Source: Actinomycetes bacterium (GTDB lineage: Bacteria; Actinomycetota; Acidimicrobiia; Acidimicrobiales; GCA-2861595). From it: a stretch of 47,552 nt of DNA. Shown here piece after piece: positions 25,813 through 34,461 of the stretch (its first letter is position 1; each line of letters starts with the position of its first letter). The stretch spans positions 1-47,552 of the forward strand of contig JAHFUS010000004.1 in assembly GCA_023264975.1 (NCBI GenBank), given 5' to 3'. The position numbers and the translations under genes are program-made. The notes beneath the pieces were generated by a model that saw nothing but the letters and a program-made list of their open reading frames with translations, ran no database searches and was not told the DNA's origin.

Positions 25813-26496
25813 GTGACCGCCGTATGGGCGCATCGGGGCGACACCGCCGGCGGGCGGGAGAACACCCTCGCCGCCTTCGCCGCCGCCCGGGCGGCGGGCG
25901 CCGACGGCGTCGAGCTCGACGTGCGGGCGGCGGCCGACGGCGTGCTCGTCGTCCACCACGATGCTGCCCTGGACGACGGCCGCTTCATCGCCCACAGACC
26001 GGCCAGGGACCTTCCCGCCTGGCTCCCCACCCTGGAGGAGGCCCTCGAGGAGTGCGCAGGCCTCCGGGTCGACATCGAGGTCAAGAACCTGCCCACCGAG
26101 GTCGGCTACGACCCCGAGGAGGGCATCGCCGTCGAGACGGCCCGGCTGGTGGTCCGCATGTGTGCCGGCGCCGGCGCCCTGATCTCCGCCTTCGCCATCA
26201 CCACCATCGATGCCGCTCGTGCCACTGCGCCCGACATCGCCACCGGCTGGCTCACCCTGGCCGGCTACGACCAGCTCGACGCCCTCGCCCTGGCCGCCGA
26301 GCGGGGCCACAGCGCCCTGCACCCGCGCCACGAGGCGGTGACCGAGGAGCTGGTTGGAGCCGCCCACGGGCGGGGCATGGCCGTGCACACCTGGACGGTG
26401 GACGACCCCGACCGGATCCGCCTGATGGACGCACTCGGTGTCGACGCCCTCATCACCAACGTGCCGGGCGTGGCGCGGGCGGCACTCGGGCGCTGA
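25813..26496 (+). CDS. Glycerophosphodiester phosphodiesterase
   Basis: The 227-aa enzyme starts at GTG 25813. It hydrolyses glycerophosphodiesters to glycerol-3-phosphate and an alcohol. Signature residues are AHRGDTAGGRENTLAAF (His-Arg and Glu-Asn), GADGVELDVRAAADGVLVVH (Glu and Asp metal ligands) with HHDAALDD (catalytic His), LRVDIEVKN (Glu) and the C-terminal VHTWTVDDPDR and GVDALITNVPG motifs. It has no signal peptide and is probably cytosolic. It is convergent with the lipid kinase gene 16 bases downstream. Confidence 0.93.
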   Translation: MTAVWAHRGDTAGGRENTLAAFAAARAAGADGVELDVRAAADGVLVVHHDAALDDGRFIAHRPARDLPAWLPTLEEALEECAGLRVDIEVKNLPTEVGYDPEEGIAVETARLVVRMCAGAGALISAFAITTIDAARATAPDIATGWLTLAGYDQLDALALAAERGHSALHPRHEAVTEELVGAAHGRGMAVHTWTVDDPDRIRLMDALGVDALITNVPGVARAALGR

Positions 26497-26512
26497 GGCG
26501 CCCCGCCCTCGG

Positions 26513-27451
26513 TCAGGAGGCGGCGTGGCCGGGCGGCGACGGCACGATCACCCGAAGGCAGTCCGGACGGTGCGTGATCTCGAGCGTGTCCACCTCGCCC
26601 ATGAAGTCGCCGTCGACCTGCCAGGGGAACGGGCCCCCGCCCTCCACCCGCACGGATTCGAGGCCCCGGTGGACGGCGACGCAGGCCATGCCCTCCAACC
26701 GGCGCCCGCCGGCCAGGGCGGCCAGGCCCGCCCCCACCAGGGTGACGACGCTGAGGTCGCGCAGCACCACCGCCGACAGGCCCGTCCCCGGCCCCGTGCC
26801 CGGCGCCACCCGGAACGCCCGGGGACCGAGGAACGTGTAGGGGTCGGTCTCCTCGACTATGGCGAAGTACCCGTCGGAGATCACCTCGCCCCCGGGTAGG
26901 TGGACGCGGAAGCGGGGCCGGCTGCGGTCGTAGTGACTGAGCCAGGTGGTGACCGCGCCATAGGCGAACAGGCCTTGGCCGAGCCACCGCTTCAGCCCGC
27001 CGCGCTTCTCGACCTGCTCCACGACGGCGGCGTCGAACCCGATGCCCACATGGAAGAGGAACGAGCGCGAGCCGGCCTGCCCGACGCCGACCCGGCGGAT
27101 GGAGCCCGCCGCGATGGCGTCGACCAGGAGGCGCACGGCGGGCACGGGCCGGTTGGGAAAGCCGAGGGTGCGGGCGTAAACGTTGGTGGACCCGCCCGGC
27201 AGGACACCCAGCGCAGTGCCCGTGTCGACCAGGCCGTTGGCCGCCTCGTTCACCGTGCCGTCCCCGCCCAGCACCACCACGGCGTCGACCCCCGAGGCGG
27301 CGGCGTCGGCCGCCAGAGCGCGGGCGTGCCGGCGGGCGCTGGTGACGGTGACGGTGACGGTGTGGTGCTCGCGCAGCGCCTGCTCGACCAGCTCCCGGTT
27401 GCGGGGGGTGACGTTCGAGGCCACCGGGTTCACGACGAGGAGGAGCTTCAC
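26513..27451 (-). CDS. Diacylglycerol kinase family lipid kinase
   Basis: The 312-aa protein belongs to the DAGK_cat/YegS-like family. It starts MKLLLVVNPVASN (the VNPxA motif). The nucleotide-binding signature is VVVLGGDGTVNEAANGL, with LGVLPGGSTNVYARTLG as the usual GTxNDxAR-like segment (here GSTNVYAR). HVGIGFDAAVV matches the conserved GxGxDA turn. The C-terminal domain ends WQVDGDFMGE. It probably phosphorylates diacylglycerol or a related lipid, consistent with a neighbouring phosphodiesterase. Confidence 0.9.
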   Translation of the reverse strand: MKLLLVVNPVASNVTPRNRELVEQALREHHTVTVTVTSARRHARALAADAAASGVDAVVVLGGDGTVNEAANGLVDTGTALGVLPGGSTNVYARTLGFPNRPVPAVRLLVDAIAAGSIRRVGVGQAGSRSFLFHVGIGFDAAVVEQVEKRGGLKRWLGQGLFAYGAVTTWLSHYDRSRPRFRVHLPGGEVISDGYFAIVEETDPYTFLGPRAFRVAPGTGPGTGLSAVVLRDLSVVTLVGAGLAALAGGRRLEGMACVAVHRGLESVRVEGGGPFPWQVDGDFMGEVDTLEITHRPDCLRVIVPSPPGHAAS

Positions 27452-27479
27452 TCCCCGCCGCGCCCCATGCAGCCCGCTC

Positions 27480-28232
27480 CTACGAGCCTTCGGCCGCCGA
27501 GCGGAGCTGGGCCAGGCTCCGGGCCAGCAACCTCGACACGTGCATCTGGCTGATGCCGAGCCGCTCGGCGATACCCGACTGGGTCAGTCCTTCGAAGAAG
27601 CGCAGGTGCAGGATGACCTGCTCCCTCTTCGGCAGCTGGGCCAGCAGGGGCGACAGGACGACGCGGTGCTCGGCGTCGATCATGCCGGCGTCCTCCGCGC
27701 CCAGCTGGGAGCTGATGGTGTCGCCGTCGTCCTCGCCCGGGCTGGGCGCGTCGAGGGAGGCGAACCGGTAGGCCTGCCCCGCTTCCAGGGCCTCGAGAAC
27801 CTCCTCCTCGGAGACCTGGGCGTCGGCCGCCAGCTCGGGGATGGTGGGGGAGCGGCCCAGCTCCTGGCTGAGCGTGCTGACGGTCCGGCCCAGCCGCAGG
27901 TACAGCTCCTGCATGCGGCGGGGGGCCCGCACCGCCCACCCCTTGTCGCGGAAGTGGCGCTTCAACTCGCCCACGATGGTGTGGGTGGCATAGGTGGAGA
28001 ACTCGACGCCGCGGGTGGGGTCGAAGCGGTCGACCGCCTTGAGCAGACCGACCGACGCCACCTGGGTCAGGTCGTCGAGCGGCTCGCCCCGGTTGCTGAA
28101 CCGGCGCGCAAGGTACTCGGCCAGCCCGAGGTGGGCCTCGATGAGCTCGTCGCGTGTCCTCGGTGAGCGCGTCTCGGCGAACTCGACGAACTTGCGGCGC
28201 AACTCGTCGCGCTGTGAGGCGTCGAGTGTCAC
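27480..28232 (-). CDS. SigB/SigF-type RNA polymerase sigma factor
   Basis: The 250-aa sigma-70 family factor starts at GTG 28232 and has no region 1. Region 2 is RRFSNRGEPLDDLTQVASVG and LLKAVDRFDPTRGVEFSTYA; region 3 covers MQELYLRLGRTVSTLSQEL; region 4 is LPKREQVILHLRFFEGLTQS with the HTH GIAERLGISQMHVSRLLARS. This is the general-stress/sporulation class controlled by partner-switching anti-sigma kinases. The gene directly upstream encodes an RsbW-like protein, as expected, with a 25-base gap. Confidence 0.93.
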   Translation of the reverse strand: MTLDASQRDELRRKFVEFAETRSPRTRDELIEAHLGLAEYLARRFSNRGEPLDDLTQVASVGLLKAVDRFDPTRGVEFSTYATHTIVGELKRHFRDKGWAVRAPRRMQELYLRLGRTVSTLSQELGRSPTIPELAADAQVSEEEVLEALEAGQAYRFASLDAPSPGEDDGDTISSQLGAEDAGMIDAEHRVVLSPLLAQLPKREQVILHLRFFEGLTQSGIAERLGISQMHVSRLLARSLAQLRSAAEGS

Positions 28233-28257
28233 CGGAGCGACCGTCCCCCGGGCCGGT

Positions 28258-28680
28258 TCACGACCCGTCGGTGGTCGGCTGGCGGCGCTTGACGAGGCGG
28301 AAGGCCGGTCGCCCCCGCTCGTCGCGGTAGACCGCGTAGTCGTCGACCAGGGCGGTGAGGATCTGCTCCGAGAACGACGCCAGCATCGGGTCGGTCTGGT
28401 CGTCGTCGAAGTTGCCGACGCCCACAACTTCAAGGGCGTCACTGTGCACCGCATAGTTGATGTCCACCGTGCCCGACCGGCCCCGGCTGCCGATGAGGGC
28501 GAAGCACAGCTCGTCGATGGCGAGGCGCAGGTCCTCCACCTCGTCGTAGCTGAACTGCAGCCGGCTGGCGAGGCCCGACGCGGTCACACGCGCCAGTCGC
28601 AGGAACTCCGGCGTGGCGGGGACTGCAAGCCGGATCTCGTCGCGCACCTCGTCCTGCGTCACCACCGATCCTCCTCGCAC
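28258..28680 (-). CDS. RsbW-like anti-sigma factor / serine kinase
   Basis: The 140-aa protein (ATG or GTG within MRGGSVVTQDEV) is of the HATPase_c_2 type. The start AVPATPEFLRLARVTASGLA and the N-box-like VEDLRLAIDELCFALIGS are typical of actinobacterial anti-sigma proteins that hold SigF-class factors inactive. The usual G1 box DxGxG is weak (VGVGNFDDDQT), so kinase activity is uncertain. It lies upstream of and is probably co-transcribed with the sigma gene. No anti-anti-sigma (RsbV) gene is in the window. Confidence 0.85.
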   Translation of the reverse strand: MRGGSVVTQDEVRDEIRLAVPATPEFLRLARVTASGLASRLQFSYDEVEDLRLAIDELCFALIGSRGRSGTVDINYAVHSDALEVVGVGNFDDDQTDPMLASFSEQILTALVDDYAVYRDERGRPAFRLVKRRQPTTDGS

Positions 28681-28774
28681 CCCGGTCGGACAGCGACGCT
28701 ACCCCAGCGCCTGGTGAGGCCGGATCAACCCCTCCCGGTTGGTGGGCATGGAATGGGTGGGCGAGTATGCGGGG

Positions 28775-29554
28775 ATGAAGGTGGCGGTGTGCGTCAAGCA
28801 GATCCCCGACCCGGCGACACCGGGCCGCCTCGACCCCACCACCAACACCCTCGTCCGCGACGGCAAGCTCATCCTCGACGACTCCGACGCGTACGGGGTG
28901 GAGATGGGGCTGCAACTGGTGGACGCAGCAGGCGGCGGGGAGGTCGTTCTCGTCTCCATGGCCCCGCACCGCGAGACGGGCGGGCTGCGGACCGCCTTGG
29001 CGATGGGCGCAGACCGGGCGGTGCTGGTGAGCGACGACGCCCTCGCTGGCTCCGACGCCCTGGGCACGGCCAAGGTCCTGGCCGCCGCCATCCGCCCACT
29101 CGGCGCCGACCTCGTACTGGCCGCCACCGAGTCCACCGACGGCTACACGGGAACCACGCCGGTGCAGCTGGCCGAGCTTCTCGGGCTGCCGTCGGTCACC
29201 TTCGCCAAGCGGGTCGAGCTCGAGGGCGGCGGGCTGCGGGTGCGGCGCCAGACAGAGGCGGGCTACGACGAGGTGACCTGCCCGCTCCCCGCACTGGTCA
29301 CCGTTACCGCTGGTGTCGTCGAGCCCCGGTACCCGTCGTTCAAGGGGATCATGGGCGCGAAGAACAAGCCGGTCGACGTGCATACGGTGGCCGACCTCGG
29401 GCTCGACCCTGCGGCCGCAGGATGGTCCGGCGCCCGTCAGGTGATCGTCGACGTGGCGCCTTCGGAGCAGCGCAGGGCGGGCGAGGTGGTGGAGGACCAA
29501 GGCGACGCCCACCAGGCGATCATCCGGTTTCTCGAGCAGATCAAGGTTCTCTAG
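28775..29554 (+). CDS. etfB: Electron transfer flavoprotein beta subunit
   Basis: The 259-aa subunit starts at ATG 28775 (MKVAVCVKQIPDPATPGRL). It has DDSDAYGVEMGLQL, DGYTGTTPVQLAELLG, the ETF-beta signature region VEPRYPSFKGIMGAKNKP, and the AMP-binding GADRAVLVSDDAL segment. ETF carries electrons from acyl-CoA and other dehydrogenases to the quinone pool. The stop overlaps the etfA start by one base (TAGTG). Confidence 0.95.
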   Translation: MKVAVCVKQIPDPATPGRLDPTTNTLVRDGKLILDDSDAYGVEMGLQLVDAAGGGEVVLVSMAPHRETGGLRTALAMGADRAVLVSDDALAGSDALGTAKVLAAAIRPLGADLVLAATESTDGYTGTTPVQLAELLGLPSVTFAKRVELEGGGLRVRRQTEAGYDEVTCPLPALVTVTAGVVEPRYPSFKGIMGAKNKPVDVHTVADLGLDPAAAGWSGARQVIVDVAPSEQRRAGEVVEDQGDAHQAIIRFLEQIKVL

Positions 29555-30543
29555 TGGCAGTCGGGCGGATCTGGGTCGTCACCGAGTCGTCCGGCGGCGT
29601 GGCCTCGCCGGCGGGCCTCGAGCTCCTGGCCGCCGCCCGCCGGCTGGCGCCGGTGGTGGAGGCCGTGCACTGGGGCGGCGACGCGGCCGAGGTGGCCGCC
29701 GTCCTCGGCGGCCACGGCGCCACCCGCATCCTCACGGTCGGAGATCTCGAGGGCGCCCTTCCGGCCGTGCCCGTGGCCGCCGCCCTGGCCGCCCGAATCG
29801 AGGCGTCCGGCCCGCCCGACGCCGTCTTCCTCACTGCCTCCTACGACCAGCGGGACCTGGCCGGGCGGCTGTCCGCCCGTCTCGACCGCCCCGTGCTCAC
29901 CAACGCCGTCGGCGTCACGGAGGGGGCGGACGGTCTGCTCGCCGAGCACGCCGCCTTCGGTGGATCCACCGTGGTGCGGGCCCGGATCACCGCCCCGCCG
30001 CCGCACCTGTTCGTCTTCCGCCCCCGCACCTTCGCGGCCGAGGCGGCCGGTGGGCCGCCGGCCGACGTCGAGGTGCTGGCCGTCCCCGATACCGGCGCGG
30101 CCGGCGCCGCCACCATCGTCCACCGCCACGTGGCCGAGCGAGCCGGCCCCGCCCTCGACGAGGCGTCGGTGGTCGTGGCGGGCGGTCGTGGCTTGGGCGA
30201 CCCGTCCCGCTTCGGGCTCATCGAGCAGTTGGCCCGCCGCCTCGGCGGTGCGCCGGCGGGCACCAGGGCCGTCGTCGATGCCGGCTGGGTGCCCTACTCC
30301 TACCAGGTCGGCCAGACGGGAACGACGGTGAAGCCCACCGTGTACCTGGCGTGCGGGATCTCCGGCGCCACCCAGCACCTGGTGGGCATGAAGGGCGCCC
30401 GCCACATCGTCGCCATCAACAAGGACCGCGATGCGCCTATTTTCGGCGTCGCCGACCTCGGTGTGGTGGGCGACGTGACCAAGGTCCTGCCTCGACTGCT
30501 CGAGGCCCTGGACGCACGCGACGATCGAGGAGGAACGCAGTGA
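29554..30543 (+). CDS. etfA: Electron transfer flavoprotein alpha subunit
   Basis: The 329-aa subunit starts at the GTG of the TAGTG junction. The N-terminal domain has [10 protein letters not shown] and [16 protein letters not shown]. The C-terminal FAD domain has [34 protein letters not shown] and [17 protein letters not shown], the FAD-contact motifs of ETF-alpha, then [19 protein letters not shown]. It forms the heterodimer with EtfB. The stop overlaps a lipoprotein start (GTGA). Confidence 0.95.
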   Translation: MAVGRIWVVTESSGGVASPAGLELLAAARRLAPVVEAVHWGGDAAEVAAVLGGHGATRILTVGDLEGALPAVPVAAALAARIEASGPPDAVFLTASYDQRDLAGRLSARLDRPVLTNAVGVTEGADGLLAEHAAFGGSTVVRARITAPPPHLFVFRPRTFAAEAAGGPPADVEVLAVPDTGAAGAATIVHRHVAERAGPALDEASVVVAGGRGLGDPSRFGLIEQLARRLGGAPAGTRAVVDAGWVPYSYQVGQTGTTVKPTVYLACGISGATQHLVGMKGARHIVAINKDRDAPIFGVADLGVVGDVTKVLPRLLEALDARDDRGGTQ

Positions 30544-31313
30544 GGCTTGGCCGACGGTGGGTCGTGGCGGCGGTGGCGATGGTGGCCGCGGTGCCCGCGT
30601 GCGGGGGCGACGAGAGCTCGTCCCTGGCCATCTCGCACCTGCGGGAGACGGCCGGCGAGGACCTGAGGATCGCCGGCCTGCCGGAGGACGGGCGGCTGGT
30701 CGGGAATGTGGCCAAGGTCGAACTGTCCGGGGCGGGCGTGAAGATCGTCGAGCCGGACGGCGACACGTCCGGCCGGACCGGTCACTACGTGGTGTTCGTC
30801 AACCGGGAGCCGGTCGCCCTCGGGGCGAAGATCCCCACCGGGCGCGGCGTGATCGAGACCACCGAAGGCGAGGTGACGATTCCGGGGTTCACCGCCGGGC
30901 CGCACACGGTTTCGCTCGTGCTGGCCGATGGGGCAAACCGCCGGATGGGCACGAATGCGGCTACCGCCTCGTTCACTGTGACCAGCCCCACCCTGGTGGC
31001 CTCGGCGCTGGCCAAGTCGCCGGCCAAGCAGCCGGTGATCATCAGCGTGGCGGTTGACGGCGTGCGGGCCCAGCCCCCGGACGGCTCCTCGGCCTCGGGC
31101 ACCGGCCACTTCGACGTCTTCATCGACCGGGAGCCGACAGCGCTCGAAAAGGCCGTGCCGAGCGAGGCCGGCATCGTCCACACAGGCGAGCAGACCATCA
31201 GCGTCGCCGACCTGAGCGGCGGCGAGCACGAACTGTGGGTCGTGCTGGTGCGGGGCGACGAGATCCCGTTCGCCCCGATGGTGGCCGACAAGGTGGTCGT
31301 GGAGGTCGGCTGA
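30540..31313 (+). CDS. Lipoprotein with two DUF4399 domains, coupled to etfA
   Basis: The 257-aa product has a short signal ([14 protein letters not shown]) and lipobox VPAC at about residue 21, so it is predicted to be lipid-anchored outside the membrane. Two similar halves follow: [20 protein letters not shown] with [20 protein letters not shown] and [12 protein letters not shown], then [20 protein letters not shown] with [20 protein letters not shown] and [14 protein letters not shown]. This is the DUF4399 pattern (HHH-less, G-H-[FY]-x-[VF]-[FI]-[VI]-[ND]-R-E-P). The GTG start overlaps the etfA stop (GTGA). The role beside ETF is unknown. Confidence 0.8.
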   Translation: MRLGRRWVVAAVAMVAAVPACGGDESSSLAISHLRETAGEDLRIAGLPEDGRLVGNVAKVELSGAGVKIVEPDGDTSGRTGHYVVFVNREPVALGAKIPTGRGVIETTEGEVTIPGFTAGPHTVSLVLADGANRRMGTNAATASFTVTSPTLVASALAKSPAKQPVIISVAVDGVRAQPPDGSSASGTGHFDVFIDREPTALEKAVPSEAGIVHTGEQTISVADLSGGEHELWVVLVRGDEIPFAPMVADKVVVEVG

Positions 31314-31339
31314 CAGGGCCGTCCGGGACCGACCCGGTG

Positions 31340-32212
31340 TCAGTCCCCGTCGGCCCCGTTGATCTCCATGGCGAACGGTTCGTGGTTGTCGAGTGCCTCG
31401 CCCGCCTGCTCCAGCACGGCACCGGTGGCGGCGCGAGCCTCGGCCACCACTGCACTCGACTCGGCGTCCTCCAGCAGGGCGGTGGCCAGCTCCTCGGCCT
31501 CGGCGACCATGGCGTCGGCCTCCTCGCGGGCCCGCCGGCGCACGTCCTCGGCGGACGACGCCGCTGCCCGCAACAGGCCGGCGATCTCGGCGCCCACCTC
31601 GGCGAAGGGGTCACAGGCCTCCTGGCCGGCTGCCACCGCGAGCTGGGCGGACACGGCGTCGAGCTGGGTCGTCATCTCGGCCAGCTGCGCCTCCACGGTC
31701 CCCCGGGCCGCCTGCTCCAGGCTCAACAGCTCGCGGGCCTCCGCGAGAGCCGCCTCGGCGTGCTCGACCGACGCCCGCAGGAGGCGGCGCTCGGCCTCGG
31801 CGACAACCAGCTTCTCCTCCGCCTCGCCGTCTCGTGCGCTGTCCTGGCGCGCCGCCCGCAGCTCGGCCCGGGTGGTGGCCAACAGTTGCTCGGACGCCGT
31901 GCGCACTTCGCGCAATTCGCGAAGTTCGGCCCGGGTGGTGGCCAGCAGTTGCTCGGACGCCGTGCGCTCCTCGCGCAACTCGCGAAGTTCGGCTCGGGCC
32001 CCCACCAGCTCCGCTTCCGCCTCGATCAGGTGCCGCGACGTGGCATCGATCTCGCCCAGGAGGTCGTCGGTCAGTCCGGAGACGGTGTCGAGGAGCTCGT
32101 CGACCTCAGCGGTGTCATAGCCGCGCCGACGGATGCTGAAGGCCCTTCGGACGATCGCGAGGCGAAGTGCGGTGTCCGTGCTGTCGATGGTCGTCACTGT
32201 CCCAGCCCCCAA
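31340..32212 (-). CDS. DivIVA-like coiled-coil protein
   Basis: The 290-aa protein has a short N-terminal DivIVA-type domain ([20 protein letters not shown]) followed by long coiled coil to about residue 215 and an acidic C-terminus. DivIVA/Wag31-type proteins bind curved or polar membrane and organise growth or division. Residues 70-120 contain two copies of a 21-residue unit ([19 protein letters not shown]), exactly three heptads, matching a 63-base DNA repeat at 31864-31990. Upstream is an AT-rich promoter region. It is on the opposite strand to the ETF operon. Confidence 0.82.
   Translation of the reverse strand: MGAGTVTTIDSTDTALRLAIVRRAFSIRRRGYDTAEVDELLDTVSGLTDDLLGEIDATSRHLIEAEAELVGARAELRELREERTASEQLLATTRAELRELREVRTASEQLLATTRAELRAARQDSARDGEAEEKLVVAEAERRLLRASVEHAEAALAEARELLSLEQAARGTVEAQLAEMTTQLDAVSAQLAVAAGQEACDPFAEVGAEIAGLLRAAASSAEDVRRRAREEADAMVAEAEELATALLEDAESSAVVAEARAATGAVLEQAGEALDNHEPFAMEINGADGD
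31864..31990. repeat. 63-bp tandem duplication within the DivIVA-like gene
   Basis: Two copies offset by exactly 63 bases (CGGCCCGGGTGGTGGCC at 31864 and again at 31927), with about five differences. The repeat adds three heptads to the coiled coil and keeps the frame. Confidence 0.85.
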
Positions 32213-32335
32213 GGTAGGACCACGCGCCGCCGTGGCCGCGGAGAGTGTTTAAATAATCGCTCTCAGTAGAAAAGGGTAGCAGTCCGGCGTAGGCCGCGCC
32301 ATGGGTCATTCGGTCCTCTATGTGTTGTCTGACCC
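32213..32335 (-). promoter_or_regulatory. AT-rich promoter region upstream of the DivIVA-like gene
   Basis: The stretch contains the only A/T-rich core for kilobases around: on the minus strand TTTTCTACTGAGAGC then GATTATTTAAACACTCTC. GAGAG/CTCTC form an inverted repeat about 13 bases apart. TATTTA could be a -10 box. It also includes the region after the stop of the SCO1664-type gene. Confidence 0.4.
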
Positions 32336-33085
32336 TCAGACCAGCGGCCACGGATAGGCCCGCCGGGACTCACCCGGGTCCGGGAACCGGCCGTACCGCA
32401 CAACGGCGGCGGCCCGCCTCAGGGTGGCCGCCACCTCCTCGGGTTGCAGCAGCGCGCCGAGCCCGGCGTCGTCACCGTCACCACCGGCGAAGCGGTCGAG
32501 ATCGGCCAGGAGGGCTTCGGGGATGGGCTCGCCCCCGAACTCCCAGATCACCGTGCGCAACCCCGGGTCGACGTGGAAGCACAGCCCGTTGTCGATGCCC
32601 CACACGTGCCCGTCCTCGTCATAGAGGCAGTGGCCGCCTTTGCGGTCGGCGTTGTTCGCCACGAGGTCGAAGGCGCAGATCGTGCGCAAGGCGCCGTGCA
32701 GCTCCGGGCGCTCGAGCAGGGTGAAGTAGTGCTGAGCGAAATCGGCCGGTACGAATCGTTGCAGCGAGCCCGGGCCGAGCGGTCCCTCGGTGCGGGCCAC
32801 CGTCGCCGGCACGATGCTCCATCCCAGGGCGTCGGACAGCCGGAAGGCGGCGACCTCCCGCAGGTGGAGGCCGTCGGGGAAGTCCCACAGGGGCCGCTCA
32901 CCCCGGTGCGGCTTGTAGATGGCGGGAAGGGTGGCGCCGTCGTGGCACACGTCGACCAGGAAGGTGGCGTTCGAGCTCCACGGCATGCGGCCCCGGATCT
33001 CGACCTCGCCGTTCGAGAGCAGGGCCAGCACACGGGGGGTACCGGACGGGTCGTCCGCCTGCCGGCCCGGAGCGGCGTCGTCCAT
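32336..33085 (-). CDS. SCO1664-family protein (PI3/4-kinase-like fold)
   Basis: The 249-aa protein belongs to a conserved actinobacterial family with remote similarity to phosphatidylinositol 3/4-kinases. Motifs are ATFLVDVCHDGATLPAIYKP (Lys of the nucleotide site), FPDGLHLREVAAFRLSDALG, CAFDLVANNADRKGGHCLYD (the catalytic-loop-like NNADRKGGH) and HVWGIDNGLCFHVDP (DxG/metal-binding-like). In other actinobacteria it sits beside DUF3090 and the MSMEG_4193 phosphomutase, as here. The biological substrate is unknown. Confidence 0.87.
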   Translation of the reverse strand: MDDAAPGRQADDPSGTPRVLALLSNGEVEIRGRMPWSSNATFLVDVCHDGATLPAIYKPHRGERPLWDFPDGLHLREVAAFRLSDALGWSIVPATVARTEGPLGPGSLQRFVPADFAQHYFTLLERPELHGALRTICAFDLVANNADRKGGHCLYDEDGHVWGIDNGLCFHVDPGLRTVIWEFGGEPIPEALLADLDRFAGGDGDDAGLGALLQPEEVAATLRRAAAVVRYGRFPDPGESRRAYPWPLV

Positions 33086-33146
33086 CGCTCAGGTCAGCAC
33101 GTCACGGCGCCGAGGAAGCCGGGTTGGGGCCCCGGCGCGGCAGATG

Positions 33147-33644
33147 TCACAGCGCTGGCGGCCGGTGCCCGTTCGTCCGGGGGCAGGCGTGGCCCCGCTG
33201 GTCGAGCGGGTACCCGCACAGCGGGCATGGCGGCCGGCCCGACTCCACCAGGCGCGTGCCGTGGACGGCGAGGGCGGCCACCTGCTCGCGGGTGAGGCTG
33301 AAGCGGGCTTCTGCCGCCGCCTCGCCTTCGGGGACCGCCTCCTCCATGACGAGGAGCAGCCGGTCCAGGGCGGCGTCGTACGAGGCGCCCAGGCTGGCGA
33401 TGACCCACTCGGGCTCGGCCGGATCCTCCAGCTCCAGGTCCTCCGGCAGGTGGCCCGGGCGGGGCAGCTCCTGGAGCATGGTGCCCAGATGGGTGGCCAG
33501 GGCGGCGACCTGGAGCTTCTCGATCTTGAGGGTCACAACCTGGGCGCCGGCCCGGGCCTGGAGCAGGAACAGGCGCTGGCCCGGCTCGCCCACGGCGCCC
33601 ACGGTGACCTTGTCAACGTCAAGCAGCTCGAATGACTCGCTCAT
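33147..33644 (-). CDS. DUF3090 family protein
   Basis: The 165-aa protein starts at ATG 33644 (MSESFELLDVDKVTVGAVGE). The pattern GQRLFLLQARAGAQVVTLKI, then WVIASLGASYDAALDRLLLV and the late zinc-ribbon-like CPLCGYPLDQRGHACPRTNG is that of DUF3090. The final CxxC...C motif probably binds zinc. It is between the SCO1664-like gene and the phosphomutase on the same strand; they form a conserved actinobacterial trio. Confidence 0.88.
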   Translation of the reverse strand: MSESFELLDVDKVTVGAVGEPGQRLFLLQARAGAQVVTLKIEKLQVAALATHLGTMLQELPRPGHLPEDLELEDPAEPEWVIASLGASYDAALDRLLLVMEEAVPEGEAAAEARFSLTREQVAALAVHGTRLVESGRPPCPLCGYPLDQRGHACPRTNGHRPPAL

Positions 33645-33791
33645 GCCGCCCTTCCTGGCGTTCTGGTCGGCAGTACGTCGTGAAATTCGCACCGGTTCGC
33701 CGACCAGAACGGCGCAGTCCGGGTCACCGGCGGACCATCCCATTGGGATGGCCCACGTCGAGCTGCTTGACGGACCGTCCTCCCGGGCCGG

Positions 33792-34436
33792 TCACGAGGC
33801 ACGCAACTGGGTCAGGTCGCTTACCGAGTTCACGGTGAGGACGATGGGGCCGCCGTCGCCGTAGGCGATGGCCGACACCGAGCACGGCGAGATGACGATG
33901 CGCTGGAACAGGTCTAGAGGGGTGCCGGTGGCGTCGGCCACCGCCGCCTTGATGGGGTCTGCGTGCGACACGAGCACGATCGTCTGGCCCGGGTGGCGGC
34001 CCCGCAGTCGGGCGACCGTCTCGTTGATCCGGGTGTGCATCTCCCGGAACGACTCGCCGCCCGGGAAGCGGAAGCCGCTCGGGTAGCGCTGCACGGTGCC
34101 CCACTCCGGCAGCCGGTTGAGGTCCTTGAGCTCGGCGCCGGTCCACTCGCCGAAGTCGCACTCGAGCAGTCCCTTCTCCACGCCCACTTTCAGGCCGAGG
34201 CGGGTGCCGATGGCGGCCGCCGTCTCCCGCGTGCGCTCCAGCGGCGACGCGTACACGGCGTCGATCTTCTTCAGCGAGGCGAGGCGCTCGGCCACCACGT
34301 CTGCCTGGGCCCGGCCGCTGTCGGCCAGGTGCAGACCCTTGGCCCGGCCGGGCAACACCTTGCCGGTGGTGGCCGTGACGCCGTGGCGGACGAACAGCGC
34401 GACGGTCGCCGGGGTCGGCTTCGGACGTCTCGGCAT
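33792..34436 (-). CDS. Histidine-phosphatase superfamily protein, MSMEG_4193-type
   Basis: The 214-aa protein is a phosphoglycerate-mutase-like enzyme. The RHG motif is ALFVRHGVTATTG with catalytic His; other core residues are ASPLERTRETAAAIG (Arg), LLECDFGEWTG (Glu/Asp) and VLVSHADPIKAAV (second His). These match the MSMEG_4193 putative phosphomutase family that accompanies DUF3090 and the SCO1664 type. The ATG is 25 bases from the divergent glycosylase gene, so the two promoters overlap. Confidence 0.9.
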   Translation of the reverse strand: MPRRPKPTPATVALFVRHGVTATTGKVLPGRAKGLHLADSGRAQADVVAERLASLKKIDAVYASPLERTRETAAAIGTRLGLKVGVEKGLLECDFGEWTGAELKDLNRLPEWGTVQRYPSGFRFPGGESFREMHTRINETVARLRGRHPGQTIVLVSHADPIKAAVADATGTPLDLFQRIVISPCSVSAIAYGDGGPIVLTVNSVSDLTQLRAS

Positions 34437-34461
34437 CTGTTCGTCAACCTACTCTCAACCC

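Noticed and set aside
27994-30543. 849-codon frame suggesting a fusion to EtfA
   Set aside because: Everything before 29554 is read across other genes (sigma factor, RsbW-like, etfB); ETF-alpha homology begins exactly at the TAGTG junction.
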